Shown here piece after piece: positions 7,859-16,191 of a stretch of 64,000 nucleotides of DNA. The notes under the pieces are model-generated. The model was given only the letters and a program-made list of their open reading frames with translations, ran no database searches and had not been told where the DNA came from. Source of the DNA: an uncultured Lachnospiraceae bacterium (lineage in GTDB: Bacteria; Bacillota; Clostridia; Lachnospirales; Lachnospiraceae); assembly GCA_910587305.1 (NCBI GenBank), contig CAJUKV010000014.1:17371-81370 (forward strand). The letters run 5' to 3'. Numbering within the stretch: position 1 is the first letter of the stretch; every line of letters begins with the position of its first letter. Both the position numbers and the translations under genes were made by a program.

Positions 7859-8174
7859 TTTTCAGAAACTATTAAAACAGCCACAGAAAGAATGAGGTAT
7901 CAGAAATGATTGAGAGCAATAATAAACATGGCACAAAGAAACACAAGGAAACTTGGAAAGCCTTAATTTATGCGGTTTTGGGAACACAAAGAAATAGGAG
8001 AGAATACAAGGAAAAAGTGTTGCATTGAATTCCTTTTCATAAAGTGTATTCTTATTTTTGGCCGTATGTTGTATAATCAATATATGACCATAAGCGGACT
8101 GAGAAATATTAACTGACAATTGAAAACCGGCTTTGGGATAATGCCGGAAATCGGATTTGGGCGGTGCTGAATAT

Positions 8175-8750
8175 ATGAATATTATTTTACTGCGGCATGG
8201 AGAAACAGATTGGAATCGGGCGGAGCGTCTGCAGGGACACACGGATATTCCACTGAATCAAAACGGAAGATTGCAAATAGGACAGGCGGCGGAAATATTG
8301 GCTGTCAAGTATCCCGACATTCACCTTATTATCACAAGCCCTCTGCAAAGGGCAAGGGAAAGCGCGGAGATTGTCGCCGCTCAATTAGGGTATGCAAAAT
8401 CAGGCATTAAGATTGAACCATTGCTGACAGAACGTTGTTTTGGCGTGGGGGAAGGGCTGACAGCTTCGGAGAGAAAGAAAAAATACCCGGATGATATTTA
8501 TCCGGGAATGGAGTCTTACGAAGATTTGGTCAAAAGAGCGGGAGCCGCCTTTGAAAAAATTGTGACAGCCTTCTACGACAGGCAGAATATTCTGGTGGCA
8601 GCTCATGGCGCTCTTCTGTATGCAATGCTGACGGCGATAACTCATGGGGAAATTGTGTATGGCGGGAAGGAATTTAAATTTGAACCGGGGAGCATTCATG
8701 TTATAAAATATTTAGACGGGGCAGTTTTCGTGAATAGAGAGAACCGCTGA
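8175..8750 (+). CDS. histidine phosphatase (phosphoglycerate mutase-like) family protein
   Basis: A 191-residue branch-1 histidine phosphatase. The phospho-accepting motif LLRHGETDWN is at residues 5-14. The later TSPLQRARESAEIV supplies the second conserved Arg, and VAAHGALLYAML supplies the second catalytic His. Such proteins hydrolyse small phosphate esters (CobC-, PhoE- or GpmB-like), and the substrate is not predictable here. The ATG at 8175 is preferred over a TTG six codons earlier because the family motif normally starts within five residues. No operon partner is apparent. Confidence 0.85.
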   Translation: MNIILLRHGETDWNRAERLQGHTDIPLNQNGRLQIGQAAEILAVKYPDIHLIITSPLQRARESAEIVAAQLGYAKSGIKIEPLLTERCFGVGEGLTASERKKKYPDDIYPGMESYEDLVKRAGAAFEKIVTAFYDRQNILVAAHGALLYAMLTAITHGEIVYGGKEFKFEPGSIHVIKYLDGAVFVNRENR

Positions 8751-8854
8751 AAATACCGTAACGCTATCAGGAAAGAATTTGCCGCCTGGCTTATTGCCTG
8801 CGGAAATAAAGTATATGATAAAATTAAGAAATGGAAATGAAGGAGGAAATGTAC

Positions 8855-9907
8855 ATGGAAGGCAAAATGAAAGTAGCTGTGATGCTGGGGATTGGAAAGA
8901 TGGGCTTTGAGGAGCGGGATATCCCTAAGGCAAAGGACAACGAAGTTCTGGTTAAGCTGGAGTATGTCGGCATCTGTGGAAGCGATCTACATTATTATGA
9001 GACGGGGGCCATTGGCGATTATGTGGTGGAGCCGCCCTTTGTACTTGGCCATGAGCCGGGCGGAACGGTTGTGGAAGTAGGAAAGGATGTAAAGCACTTA
9101 AAGGTTGGGGACAGAGTGGCCTTAGAACCGGGAAAGACCTGTGGGCACTGCGAGTTCTGTAAGACCGGCCGTTATAATCTTTGCCCGGATGTTGTCTTTT
9201 TTGCAACCCCTCCGGTGGACGGGGTATTTCAGGAATATGTGGCCCACGAGGCGGATTTATGCTTTAAGCTGCCGGACAATGTAAGCACTATGGAAGGCGC
9301 TTTGATTGAGCCCCTTGCGGTTGGCTTCCATGCGGCAATGCAGGGAGGCGCAAGGGCAGGACAGAGCGCCGTGGTTATGGGTTCCGGGTGCATCGGCCTT
9401 GTTTCCATGATGGCCTTAAAGGCAATGGGGGTTTCAAAAGTATATGTGGTGGATATTATGGAAAAACGTCTGCAAAAAGCATTGGAATTGGGCGCTGACG
9501 GTGTAATCGACGGCAGTAAGCAGGATGTTGTGGAGGAAGTAAGGAAACTGACGGGCGGAAAGGGCTGCGACCTTGCCATAGAGACGGCGGGAACGCAGGC
9601 CACAACGGTTCAGACAATCCATATGACCAAAAAGGGCGCAACCATTGTGCTGGTTGGCTACAGCAAGAGCGGCGAAATGACGCTTCCTATGAGCCTTGCG
9701 CTGGATAAAGAGCTGACCTTCAAAACCGTATTCCGTTACCGCCATATTTATCCTATGGCAATCGATGCGGTGGCGGAAGGAAAAGTAAACTTAAAAGGCA
9801 TTGTGACAGATATCTTTGAACTTGACGAAGCGCAGAAGGCAATGGACTACAGCGTAAACAATAAAGCGGATATTGTGAAGGCGGTTATCCGCATTGGGAA
9901 GGAGTAA
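8855..9907 (+). CDS. zinc-dependent sorbitol/L-iditol-type alcohol dehydrogenase
   Basis: A 350-residue medium-chain dehydrogenase expected to oxidise a polyol (sorbitol, xylitol or similar) to a ketose with NAD+. The catalytic zinc ligands are seen in GICGSDLHYYETGAIG and GHEPGGTVVEVG. The structural-zinc lobe is CGHCEFCKTGRYNLC. The Rossmann loop GSGCIGLV is followed by VVDIMEKRL, whose Asp suggests NAD+ rather than NADP+. ATG 8855 follows AAGGAGGAAATGTAC; an ATG at 8831 lacks this spacing. It converges with the redox operon to its right over a shared terminator. Confidence 0.88.
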   Translation: MEGKMKVAVMLGIGKMGFEERDIPKAKDNEVLVKLEYVGICGSDLHYYETGAIGDYVVEPPFVLGHEPGGTVVEVGKDVKHLKVGDRVALEPGKTCGHCEFCKTGRYNLCPDVVFFATPPVDGVFQEYVAHEADLCFKLPDNVSTMEGALIEPLAVGFHAAMQGGARAGQSAVVMGSGCIGLVSMMALKAMGVSKVYVVDIMEKRLQKALELGADGVIDGSKQDVVEEVRKLTGGKGCDLAIETAGTQATTVQTIHMTKKGATIVLVGYSKSGEMTLPMSLALDKELTFKTVFRYRHIYPMAIDAVAEGKVNLKGIVTDIFELDEAQKAMDYSVNNKADIVKAVIRIGKE

Positions 9908-9930
9908 AGCAGGACGTTTATCCTGTTTTG
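9906..9930. terminator. bidirectional terminator between convergent genes
   Basis: AAAGCAGGA-CGTTTA-TCCTGTTTT: a CAGGA/TCCTG stem flanked by A on the left and T on the right. It can serve the dehydrogenase on the plus strand and the polyferredoxin gene on the minus strand, whose last codons it overlaps. Confidence 0.5.
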
Positions 9931-10784
9931 GAAGGCTCCGTTTTTTGAAGCGCGCCGCCTTTTGCCGTAAAATGCAGGCAGTTCGCAGGACAGGCCTTCA
10001 CGCATTGGCCGCATCGTATACATTCCGAAGAACAGGAAATTTCCTGTACGGAGAGGGACAGGGGGCAGGCTCTTTCGCAGGCATTGCAGGAAGTGCACAG
10101 CCCCTTTTCCCAATGGATTTGAAGAAGGCTAAAGCGGTTAAACCATCCGTAAATCGCGCCCAGAGGACATAAGTACTGACAGAACGGGCGATATACCTTG
10201 ACGGATAAAAACAGGATAAGCAGCAGGATGCCAAGCTTCCAAAAAAACAGTCCTCCGATTTGGGAGCGCAGCAGAGGGTTTGCGGAAAGAAGCGGCAGAG
10301 CGCCCAAAAGCGTGCCCGATGGACATAAATATTTACAAAAAGCGGGAACCTTGGCAAAGCCGTCGAACAAAAACAGGGAGCCCACGCATACCAGCAGAAA
10401 TAAAACAAGGTATTTTCCATATTTCAGGATGTGGTGTAACGGCAGCCGCTTCCTTTTGCGGAAAAGGGGGATTTTGTGCAAAAGATCCTGCACCAGCCCA
10501 AAAGGGCACAGCCAGCCGCAGACAAAGCGGCCAAGGAGACTGCCAAACAGGAAAAAGAATCCAAGGGCGCTAAAGGGAATATGAAAACCCTGTTGGTTTA
10601 AAAGGGCCTGAAGGGCGCCAATGGGGCAGGAAGCAACCGCGCCGGGGCAGGAATAGCAGTTAAGCCCCGGAACGCAGGTATATTTCAAAGGCCCCTGGTA
10701 TATTTTTCCTTTCAAAAAACCATAGGCATATCCGTTTGTAAGAATGGTAAAAAGAATTTGTACTCTCAGACGCAATTTATTCAT
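9918..10784 (-). CDS. membrane 4Fe-4S polyferredoxin (NapH/CcoG-like)
   Basis: A 288-residue integral membrane iron-sulfur protein. Cys clusters punctuate several hydrophobic helices: CVPGLNCYSCPG, then CGWLCPFG, CKYLCPSG and CQYLCPLG. Two ferredoxin-type 4Fe-4S motifs close the protein, CTSCNACERACP and CIRCGQCVKACP. Relatives move electrons across or along the membrane. In clostridia this family is co-encoded with a TlpA-like thioredoxin and a tiny CXXC protein, exactly the arrangement here, which suggests delivery of reducing equivalents to extracytoplasmic thiols. It lies 15 bases downstream of the CXXC gene and is the last gene of the operon. Confidence 0.85.
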   Translation of the reverse strand: MNKLRLRVQILFTILTNGYAYGFLKGKIYQGPLKYTCVPGLNCYSCPGAVASCPIGALQALLNQQGFHIPFSALGFFFLFGSLLGRFVCGWLCPFGLVQDLLHKIPLFRKRKRLPLHHILKYGKYLVLFLLVCVGSLFLFDGFAKVPAFCKYLCPSGTLLGALPLLSANPLLRSQIGGLFFWKLGILLLILFLSVKVYRPFCQYLCPLGAIYGWFNRFSLLQIHWEKGLCTSCNACERACPLSLSVQEISCSSECIRCGQCVKACPANCLHFTAKGGALQKTEPSKTG

Positions 10785-10799
10785 AACATTTCTCCGGTT

Positions 10800-10952
10800 T
10801 TATCCAATTCCAATACATTCCATGCAAATCATCACAGCTTTTCTCCAAATGACATCAAACTGACCGCTAAAAGCGCCGATACCGAGAAACAAAATTCCCA
10901 TAAGCAGTCCCCACAGCCAGGGGGATTTTTTACTGTTCCTGCAAAAGCCCAT
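10800..10952 (-). CDS. CD1871A-type small CXXC membrane protein
   Basis: This 50-residue ORF begins MGFCRNSKKS and has one hydrophobic segment (WLWGLLMGILFLGIGAFSG). It ends ICMECIGIG, so its CXXC lies six residues from the C-terminus. Its start codon sits inside the end of the TlpA-like gene (23-base overlap) and is preceded by GGGAGGAAAAAATCA, a strong ribosome site. Small proteins of this description (CD1871A family) are known to sit between TlpA-like and 4Fe-4S genes in clostridia, as here. It probably relays electrons between the two as a membrane dithiol. The exact biochemistry is unproven. Confidence 0.82.
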   Translation of the reverse strand: MGFCRNSKKSPWLWGLLMGILFLGIGAFSGQFDVIWRKAVMICMECIGIG

Positions 10953-11547
10953 TGATTTTTTCCTCCCATGCCGATTTATCCATAGAACCGACCGCTACGT
11001 CCACAATGCTCCCATTTTGATCAATAAAAAAGGTGGTGGGAACAGCCGTTACGTCCGTAAGGAGAGCGTGATAGATGGACTCATTTAAGAGCAAATGGGT
11101 GTAATCAGCCCCTGTCTTGTCAATCAGACTTGCGGCGAGGCTGACGGACTTTTGATCTCCGCCTTCCAACACATCGCTGATGATCCCGATAATCTGAAAG
11201 GATTCGGAATCGTATTCCCCGGCAAGCTCTCCAAGTCCTGGCATTTCGCTTAAGCAGGGGTTGCAGTAGGTCGCCCACACATTGACCATCGTAAGCCGGG
11301 AACCTGAAAAGATGTCGGAGGAAACCGGATTGCCATCTATATCCTGTCCCTCAAAAACAATTTGAGAAGCCGCCTCGCCCCCTTCCTGAGATGATTCGGA
11401 TGATGGGCCGCTTTCAGCTACCGATTCCGTATTGGCTTCTGTTTCCGGCCTGGTTTCCGATTTGGCGTCGGATGACTTTGCGCATCCGGTGAACAGAGCG
11501 GTGAGCAGAACCAGCATAAAAAAGTATTTGCCGTTAATTTTTTTCAT
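10930..11547 (-). CDS. TlpA/ResA-like thioredoxin-fold lipoprotein
   Basis: A 205-residue extracytoplasmic thiol-disulfide oxidoreductase. The signal peptide ends in lipobox LFTGC, so Cys22 would be lipid-anchored. A Ser/Glu-rich linker follows to about residue 75, then a thioredoxin fold with active-site CNPC in VNVWATYCNPCLSEMPGL and cis-Pro in VTAVPTTFFID. The family reduces or isomerises secreted disulfides, such as those needed for cytochrome or spore-envelope maturation. ATG 11547 follows TGGAGGATT. An in-frame ATG ten codons upstream lacks a ribosome site. It is the first gene of a three-gene overlapping operon. Confidence 0.85.
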   Translation of the reverse strand: MKKINGKYFFMLVLLTALFTGCAKSSDAKSETRPETEANTESVAESGPSSESSQEGGEAASQIVFEGQDIDGNPVSSDIFSGSRLTMVNVWATYCNPCLSEMPGLGELAGEYDSESFQIIGIISDVLEGGDQKSVSLAASLIDKTGADYTHLLLNESIYHALLTDVTAVPTTFFIDQNGSIVDVAVGSMDKSAWEEKINGLLQEQ

Positions 11548-11603
11548 AATAATCCTCCATGCTGCCAACACCCGCAAATTTGGGCGTCAAGCACAAATTT
11601 GTC
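11548..11603 (-). repeat. leader repeat carrying the ribosome binding site, copy 1
   Basis: Read on the minus strand, this segment contains GCCCAAATTTGCGGG, then TGTTGGCAGCATGGAGGATTA, just before the TlpA-like start codon. Close relatives occur at 38859-38913 and, more diverged, at 52299-52348. In every case the repeat ends in the Shine-Dalgarno sequence a few bases ahead of a start codon. Confidence 0.5.
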
Positions 11604-11910
11604 TGTAAAAACATAGTAACTGTTTACAACGTATCAGATAAAGAATACGCTGTTTTTGCGTATTTGTCCAATATTTTTATTTCCAATTTTTACAGTTTTT
11701 ACAGGGCAGCCGGAAACATAGCTCGAATTTCTTTTTGTTCTGAGCGGACGAGCGGCCCCGGTTTTATAAAATTTCGTATATCAGCCTATTGTATTTTTCC
11801 CATAAAGAGAATATAATAGGCGATACGCCTCTCCGAAAGGCTCTGTTTTACAGGATGGCGAAGGAAGGGTAAGGACACTTTCATTTTGTGCGGGAATGCA
11901 GGAGGTACAT

Positions 11911-13278
11911 ATGAAAACACACAGATATAAGCTTTCCAATCAGATAACGGAAGGAGTAATCTGGAAACAGTTATTGTTTTTCTTTTTCCCGATTCTGTTC
12001 GGGACTTTTTTTCAGCAGCTATATAATACCACGGACGCTGTGATTGTTGGGAAGTTTGTGGGAAAAGAGGCACTGGCGGCGGTGGGAGGACCGGCGGCTA
12101 CGCTGATTAATCTGTTAATCGGTTTTTTTACAGGACTTTCTTCCGGCGCAACCGTCATTATTTCTCAGTTTTATGGTGCGAAAAAAGAAGAAGACGTGAA
12201 AAATACGGTACATACGGCAATGGCTCTCTCCATTGCGGGCGGGGCTGTCATCATGGTGTTTGGTCTTCTTTTTTCAGGAGCAGCCTTGCGGGCCATGAAT
12301 ACGCCGGAGGATATTTTGAAGATGTCCGCCTCCTATATGCGGGTTTATTTCCTTGGCGTTATCCCATCCCTGCTGTACAATATGGGCTCAGGCATTTTAA
12401 GGGCCGTGGGGGATTCGAAGCGTCCCCTTTACTTTTTAATTTTATCCTGTATTACGAATATCATTCTGGACTTCCTTTTTGTGACGGGGCTTAAGATGGG
12501 GGTAGTGGGTGTGGCGGTGGCTACAACGCTGTCCCAGGTGATCAGCGCGCTGATGGTGTGCGCCGCCCTTATGAGGACGGAAGATTCTTACAAAATGTAT
12601 ATAAAAGAAATTCGCTTTTCGCCCATACTGCTCCATAGCATTATACGCATTGGCCTGCCGGCGGGAATCCAGTCCACCATGTATTCTCTGTCCAACCTGA
12701 TTATCCAGTCAAGCGTCAACTCCTTTGGAACGGATACCATTGCGGCATGGACGGCCTATGGAAAAATAGACGGTATTTTCTGGATGATTATGGGGGCATA
12801 CGGCGTATCAATCACCACCTTTGCGGGACAAAATTTCGGAGCGGGTAAATACGACAGAATCAAAAAAAGCGTGCGTATCTGTCTGGGAATGGCAGCGTTC
12901 ACAAGCTTTTTGTTGAGTTTTATTGTGCTTACGGGAGGACGCACGTTTTTCCGTCTGTTCACGGACGATCCGCAGGTGGTTTCCATTGGGCTTGGGATGA
13001 TGCGGGTGATTGCGCCAAGCTATGTGACCTTTATCTGCATTGAGATATTAGGCGGAACGACCAGGGGCTGCGGGGACGCCGTTTTTCCCACGGTGATGAC
13101 GGGGATTGGAATCTGCGCTCTGCGTGTGGTATGGACCTGGGCGGTGGTTCCCTTAAGGCCGGAGGTTTCCACGGTGGCTTTTAGCTATCCGCTTACCTGG
13201 ACGGTGACTTCCGTTTTCTTCATTGTTTACTATTTAAAAGGCAACTGGTTAAAACGCTGCCGGAGGATGGTACGGTAA
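11911..13278 (+). CDS. MATE family efflux transporter
   Basis: A 455-residue MATE exporter with twelve hydrophobic segments. The first half carries FQQLYNTTDAVIVGKFVG, and the second half carries GAYGVSITTFAGQNFGAG, the pseudo-symmetric counterpart. ATG 11911 follows GCAGGAGGTACAT. It resembles the exporter at 574 more than the minus-strand one at 13397, with which it converges. A GC-rich stem without a T-run (CCGGAG 13289-13294 with CTCCGG 13310-13315) lies just after its stop and may act in termination. No ligand-specific features are visible. Confidence 0.88.
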   Translation: MKTHRYKLSNQITEGVIWKQLLFFFFPILFGTFFQQLYNTTDAVIVGKFVGKEALAAVGGPAATLINLLIGFFTGLSSGATVIISQFYGAKKEEDVKNTVHTAMALSIAGGAVIMVFGLLFSGAALRAMNTPEDILKMSASYMRVYFLGVIPSLLYNMGSGILRAVGDSKRPLYFLILSCITNIILDFLFVTGLKMGVVGVAVATTLSQVISALMVCAALMRTEDSYKMYIKEIRFSPILLHSIIRIGLPAGIQSTMYSLSNLIIQSSVNSFGTDTIAAWTAYGKIDGIFWMIMGAYGVSITTFAGQNFGAGKYDRIKKSVRICLGMAAFTSFLLSFIVLTGGRTFFRLFTDDPQVVSIGLGMMRVIAPSYVTFICIEILGGTTRGCGDAVFPTVMTGIGICALRVVWTWAVVPLRPEVSTVAFSYPLTWTVTSVFFIVYYLKGNWLKRCRRMVR

Positions 13279-13396
13279 AGAAAAAGTCCCGGAGTATGTT
13301 TCAGGCACGCTCCGGCAGCAGACGGAAAGACCGAACTGTAATACCATTAAGTGTTAAACCGCGGGGCAGCGAAGTTTTTGGCTTGCTGCCGGCCGA

Positions 13397-14761
13397 TTAT
13401 GGTTTGTCGGTCCGGTTTTCCCGCAATATTTTTTTGGCAGTAATCCAAAAGAGGATTATAGTGATGGTAACGGAAGTGAAATCGGCCACCGGCTCCGCCC
13501 GGTAGACCCCCGCTACCCCCATAAATCTGGGGAATATAATGGCAAGGGGAACCAAAAGAATAATTTTCCGAAGCAGGGCAATGATTAAGGATACCTTTGC
13601 CTGACCCAATGCAAGGAAAGTGGTCTGGCAGCCCATTTGAATGCCAAAGATGGTAATTCCCAAAAAGTACACAGGCATATACTGACACGTTAAGGCCACC
13701 AGGTCAGCGTTACTGCTGAACAGGGAGGCGTAAACTTCCGGTTTGAGTACTGCAAGCCCGCCAAACAGGAGGGTTCCAATCAGACATACGATAATCATGC
13801 GGGAAAAGGTTGCTTTTACCCTCTTTATGTTTCCGGCGCCGTAATTATAGCTCATAATGGGCTGAACTCCCTGGGAAATACCCTGCACCGGGACTACAAT
13901 CAGCTGCATGATGCTGCTCATGATGGACATGGTGCCTACATATAAGTCTCCGCCATATTTTTGCAGGCCGGAATTTAAGGTAATCATTACAAGGCTTTCC
14001 GTACTTTGCATAATGAACGGGGAAATGCCAAGGGCGGCTATGCCCCCTATGATTTTCCAATCTAAGCGGATAAAATTTTTACGGATTCGAATGACGCTTT
14101 TTTCGGAGGTGAGAAAACGGATTACCCAGAGGGCGCTAAGGGCCTGGGAAATAATCGTGGCAAGGGCCGCGCCGCGCACGCCCATCCCCAATCCGAAAAT
14201 CAAAATAGGGTCCAGCACAATATTTGTGCCTGCGCCAAGCAGAACGGAGAGCATTGCCACTTTTGCGTTTCCCTGTCCGCTGATATAGGTGTTAAGCCCA
14301 AGGGCAAACTGGACGAACACGGTTCCGAACAGATAAATGGTAATATATTGTCCGGCATAAACGATGGTACGGTCGCTTGCGCCAAAGGCATATAAAATGG
14401 GCGTTTTCAATATCTGGAAGATAACGGTCAAAACCACGGAAAAGCATAGGAGCATGGCAACGCTGCTGCCCAGTATCCGCTCCGCTTTTTCGTAATTTTT
14501 TCTTCCCATTTGTATGGAAGCCTGGGGAGCGCCGCCCATTCCGGCGAATGCGCTGAAGGCGGAGATCACCATCAAAATGGGAGCGGTAACGCCCACCCCG
14601 GTAAGGGCCAGCTCTCCATATCCCTGAATATGCCCTATATAAATTCTGTCTACGATATTGTAAAGGACATTGATAATTTGCGCCGCTACCGCCGGCAGCG
14701 CCATGCTCACCATGAGTTTGCCTAAAGGGGCGGTGCCAAGTCTTTCGTCATTTTTTTCCAT
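13397..14761 (-). CDS. MATE family efflux transporter
   Basis: A 454-residue MATE protein starting MEKNDERLGTAPLGKL, of the subgroup with VLYNIVDRIYIGHI in helix 1 and a GMGGAPQASIQMGRKNYEKA loop. That subgroup resembles MepA/VmrA-like exporters. It is divergent from the MFS gene at 14927, with which it shares a 165-base intergenic region containing a recognisable promoter. Function as a drug or metabolite antiporter is inferred from the family. Confidence 0.88.
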   Translation of the reverse strand: MEKNDERLGTAPLGKLMVSMALPAVAAQIINVLYNIVDRIYIGHIQGYGELALTGVGVTAPILMVISAFSAFAGMGGAPQASIQMGRKNYEKAERILGSSVAMLLCFSVVLTVIFQILKTPILYAFGASDRTIVYAGQYITIYLFGTVFVQFALGLNTYISGQGNAKVAMLSVLLGAGTNIVLDPILIFGLGMGVRGAALATIISQALSALWVIRFLTSEKSVIRIRKNFIRLDWKIIGGIAALGISPFIMQSTESLVMITLNSGLQKYGGDLYVGTMSIMSSIMQLIVVPVQGISQGVQPIMSYNYGAGNIKRVKATFSRMIIVCLIGTLLFGGLAVLKPEVYASLFSSNADLVALTCQYMPVYFLGITIFGIQMGCQTTFLALGQAKVSLIIALLRKIILLVPLAIIFPRFMGVAGVYRAEPVADFTSVTITIILFWITAKKILRENRTDKP

Positions 14762-14797
14762 TTTGCATCAAACCTTTCTTAGAGTCTTTTCATATTA

Positions 14798-14827
14798 ATT
14801 GTAGTCTGAAAAACAAAAGGTTGTCAA
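14798..14827 (-). promoter_or_regulatory. sigma-A-like promoter of the minus-strand MATE gene
   Basis: On the minus strand TTGACA (14827-14822) and TACAAT (14803-14798) are separated by 18 bases. The start codon lies about 40 bases downstream. Confidence 0.55.
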
Positions 14828-14926
14828 TGTCAACAGTGGAAAAGATTGGAGATAAAAATAATTTATAATAATATGAAAATAGCTTTGGATAGATGTTTTT
14901 TCCATACACACCGGAAAGGATAGATT

Positions 14927-16090
14927 ATGGCAACAATCTTGTTGATTATTATTTACATTGCATTTATCGGACTTGGAATACCGGATTCACTTTTTGGGGC
15001 GGCATGGCCGGCGATTTATCCGGAATTTAACATTCCTTTTTCTTTTGCCAGCTTTGTTACGGTGATTATTTCCTGTGGGACAATTGTTTCAAGTATGTTA
15101 AGCGCTAAAGTTATCAGTATGTTCGGGACAAATAAAGTATCAGCTTTCAGCACGGCTATGACGGCAGCTGCGCTTTTGGGTTTTTCCTGTTCAAAGAATC
15201 TGGCTTTTTTCTGCCTGTTTGCCATACCCTTAGGACTTGGGGCCGGAGCCATTGATACGGCGTTAAATAATTATGTCTCCTTACATTATTCGGCAACCCA
15301 TATGAGCTTTCTTCATTGCTTTTATGGAATTGGGGTATCGGTCAGTCCGTATGTTTTATCCCTGGTCATCAGCGGAAAATATGGATGGAGGGGAGGATAC
15401 CGGATTGCCTTTGGAATACAGCTTGGAATTGCGCTTATTATGTTGTTCACATTACCCATTTGGAAAAAGGCACATGGGCAGGGTGAGGAAGTCAAAGAAC
15501 AGAAAATGAAGGCGCTTTCGTTTAGAGAAGTGATGAAAATACCCAGGGTTAAAATTATGTGCTGTCTGTTTTTTGCCTCCTGCGCAATTGAATGTACCTG
15601 CGGAGGCTGGGGAAGCACATTCCTTGTGGAATATAAACATGTGCCGGCGGATCAGGCGGCAAGGATCATCATGTTTTATTATGTGGGAATGGCCCTTGGC
15701 AGGTTTTTGTCAGGTATTCTTGCCATGAGACTGAACAGCTGGCAGATTATCAAAACAGGACAGTGGGTTTTGGGGGCGGCATTGATTATCCTGTTACTGC
15801 CCACATCGCCGCAGATTTCCGGGATGGCGCTTTTTATGACAGGACTTGGAAATGGCCCGCTTTTTCCCAATTTTAATTATCTTACGCCGCAAAACTTTGG
15901 GGAGGATGTTTCCCAGTCCGTTATGGGGACCCAGATGGCGGCCGCCTATGTGGGAATTATGCTGGCGCCGGCGGGGTGCGGGATTTTGGGACAGAATATC
16001 GGCATGGGAGTTTTCCCGGTTTACCTGTTTATTTTTTATGTGTTTATGCTGATGGGCACAGGGAAAGTGAAGAGGATATTAAGAGCTTAG
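14927..16090 (+). CDS. MFS transporter
   Basis: A 387-residue major facilitator protein with about twelve membrane helices and a central hydrophilic loop near residues 190-205. The N-terminus GLGIPDSLFGAAWPAIYPEF and the motif around ALNNYVSLHYSATHMSFLHCFYG resemble the FucP/YfkF-type branch of sugar and metabolite carriers. The second half has GMALGRFLSGILAMRL, the repeated MFS loop motif. GGAAAGGATAGATT precedes the ATG. The substrate is not predictable; the resemblance to sugar carriers is suggestive only. Confidence 0.82.
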   Translation: MATILLIIIYIAFIGLGIPDSLFGAAWPAIYPEFNIPFSFASFVTVIISCGTIVSSMLSAKVISMFGTNKVSAFSTAMTAAALLGFSCSKNLAFFCLFAIPLGLGAGAIDTALNNYVSLHYSATHMSFLHCFYGIGVSVSPYVLSLVISGKYGWRGGYRIAFGIQLGIALIMLFTLPIWKKAHGQGEEVKEQKMKALSFREVMKIPRVKIMCCLFFASCAIECTCGGWGSTFLVEYKHVPADQAARIIMFYYVGMALGRFLSGILAMRLNSWQIIKTGQWVLGAALIILLLPTSPQISGMALFMTGLGNGPLFPNFNYLTPQNFGEDVSQSVMGTQMAAAYVGIMLAPAGCGILGQNIGMGVFPVYLFIFYVFMLMGTGKVKRILRA

Positions 16091-16191
16091 GAACTGTCCG
16101 TAAACAACTTGTGCATATATTTCAGAGTGTAAAATTTTCAATCTTATGGTATACTTAGAACACTTATGATGAATTTTAGGAGGAGTAGGAA

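Noticed and set aside
7906..8028. A 40-codon ORF with GAGG eight bases upstream
   Set aside because: It is Lys/His-rich, has no recognisable family or conserved neighbour, and lies in AT-rich spacer; support is too weak to list as a gene.
9894..10584. Plus-strand frames opposite the polyferredoxin gene
   Set aside because: The minus strand shows six conserved cysteine clusters and membrane helices, while the plus-strand translations are Arg/Pro/Gly-rich without motifs.
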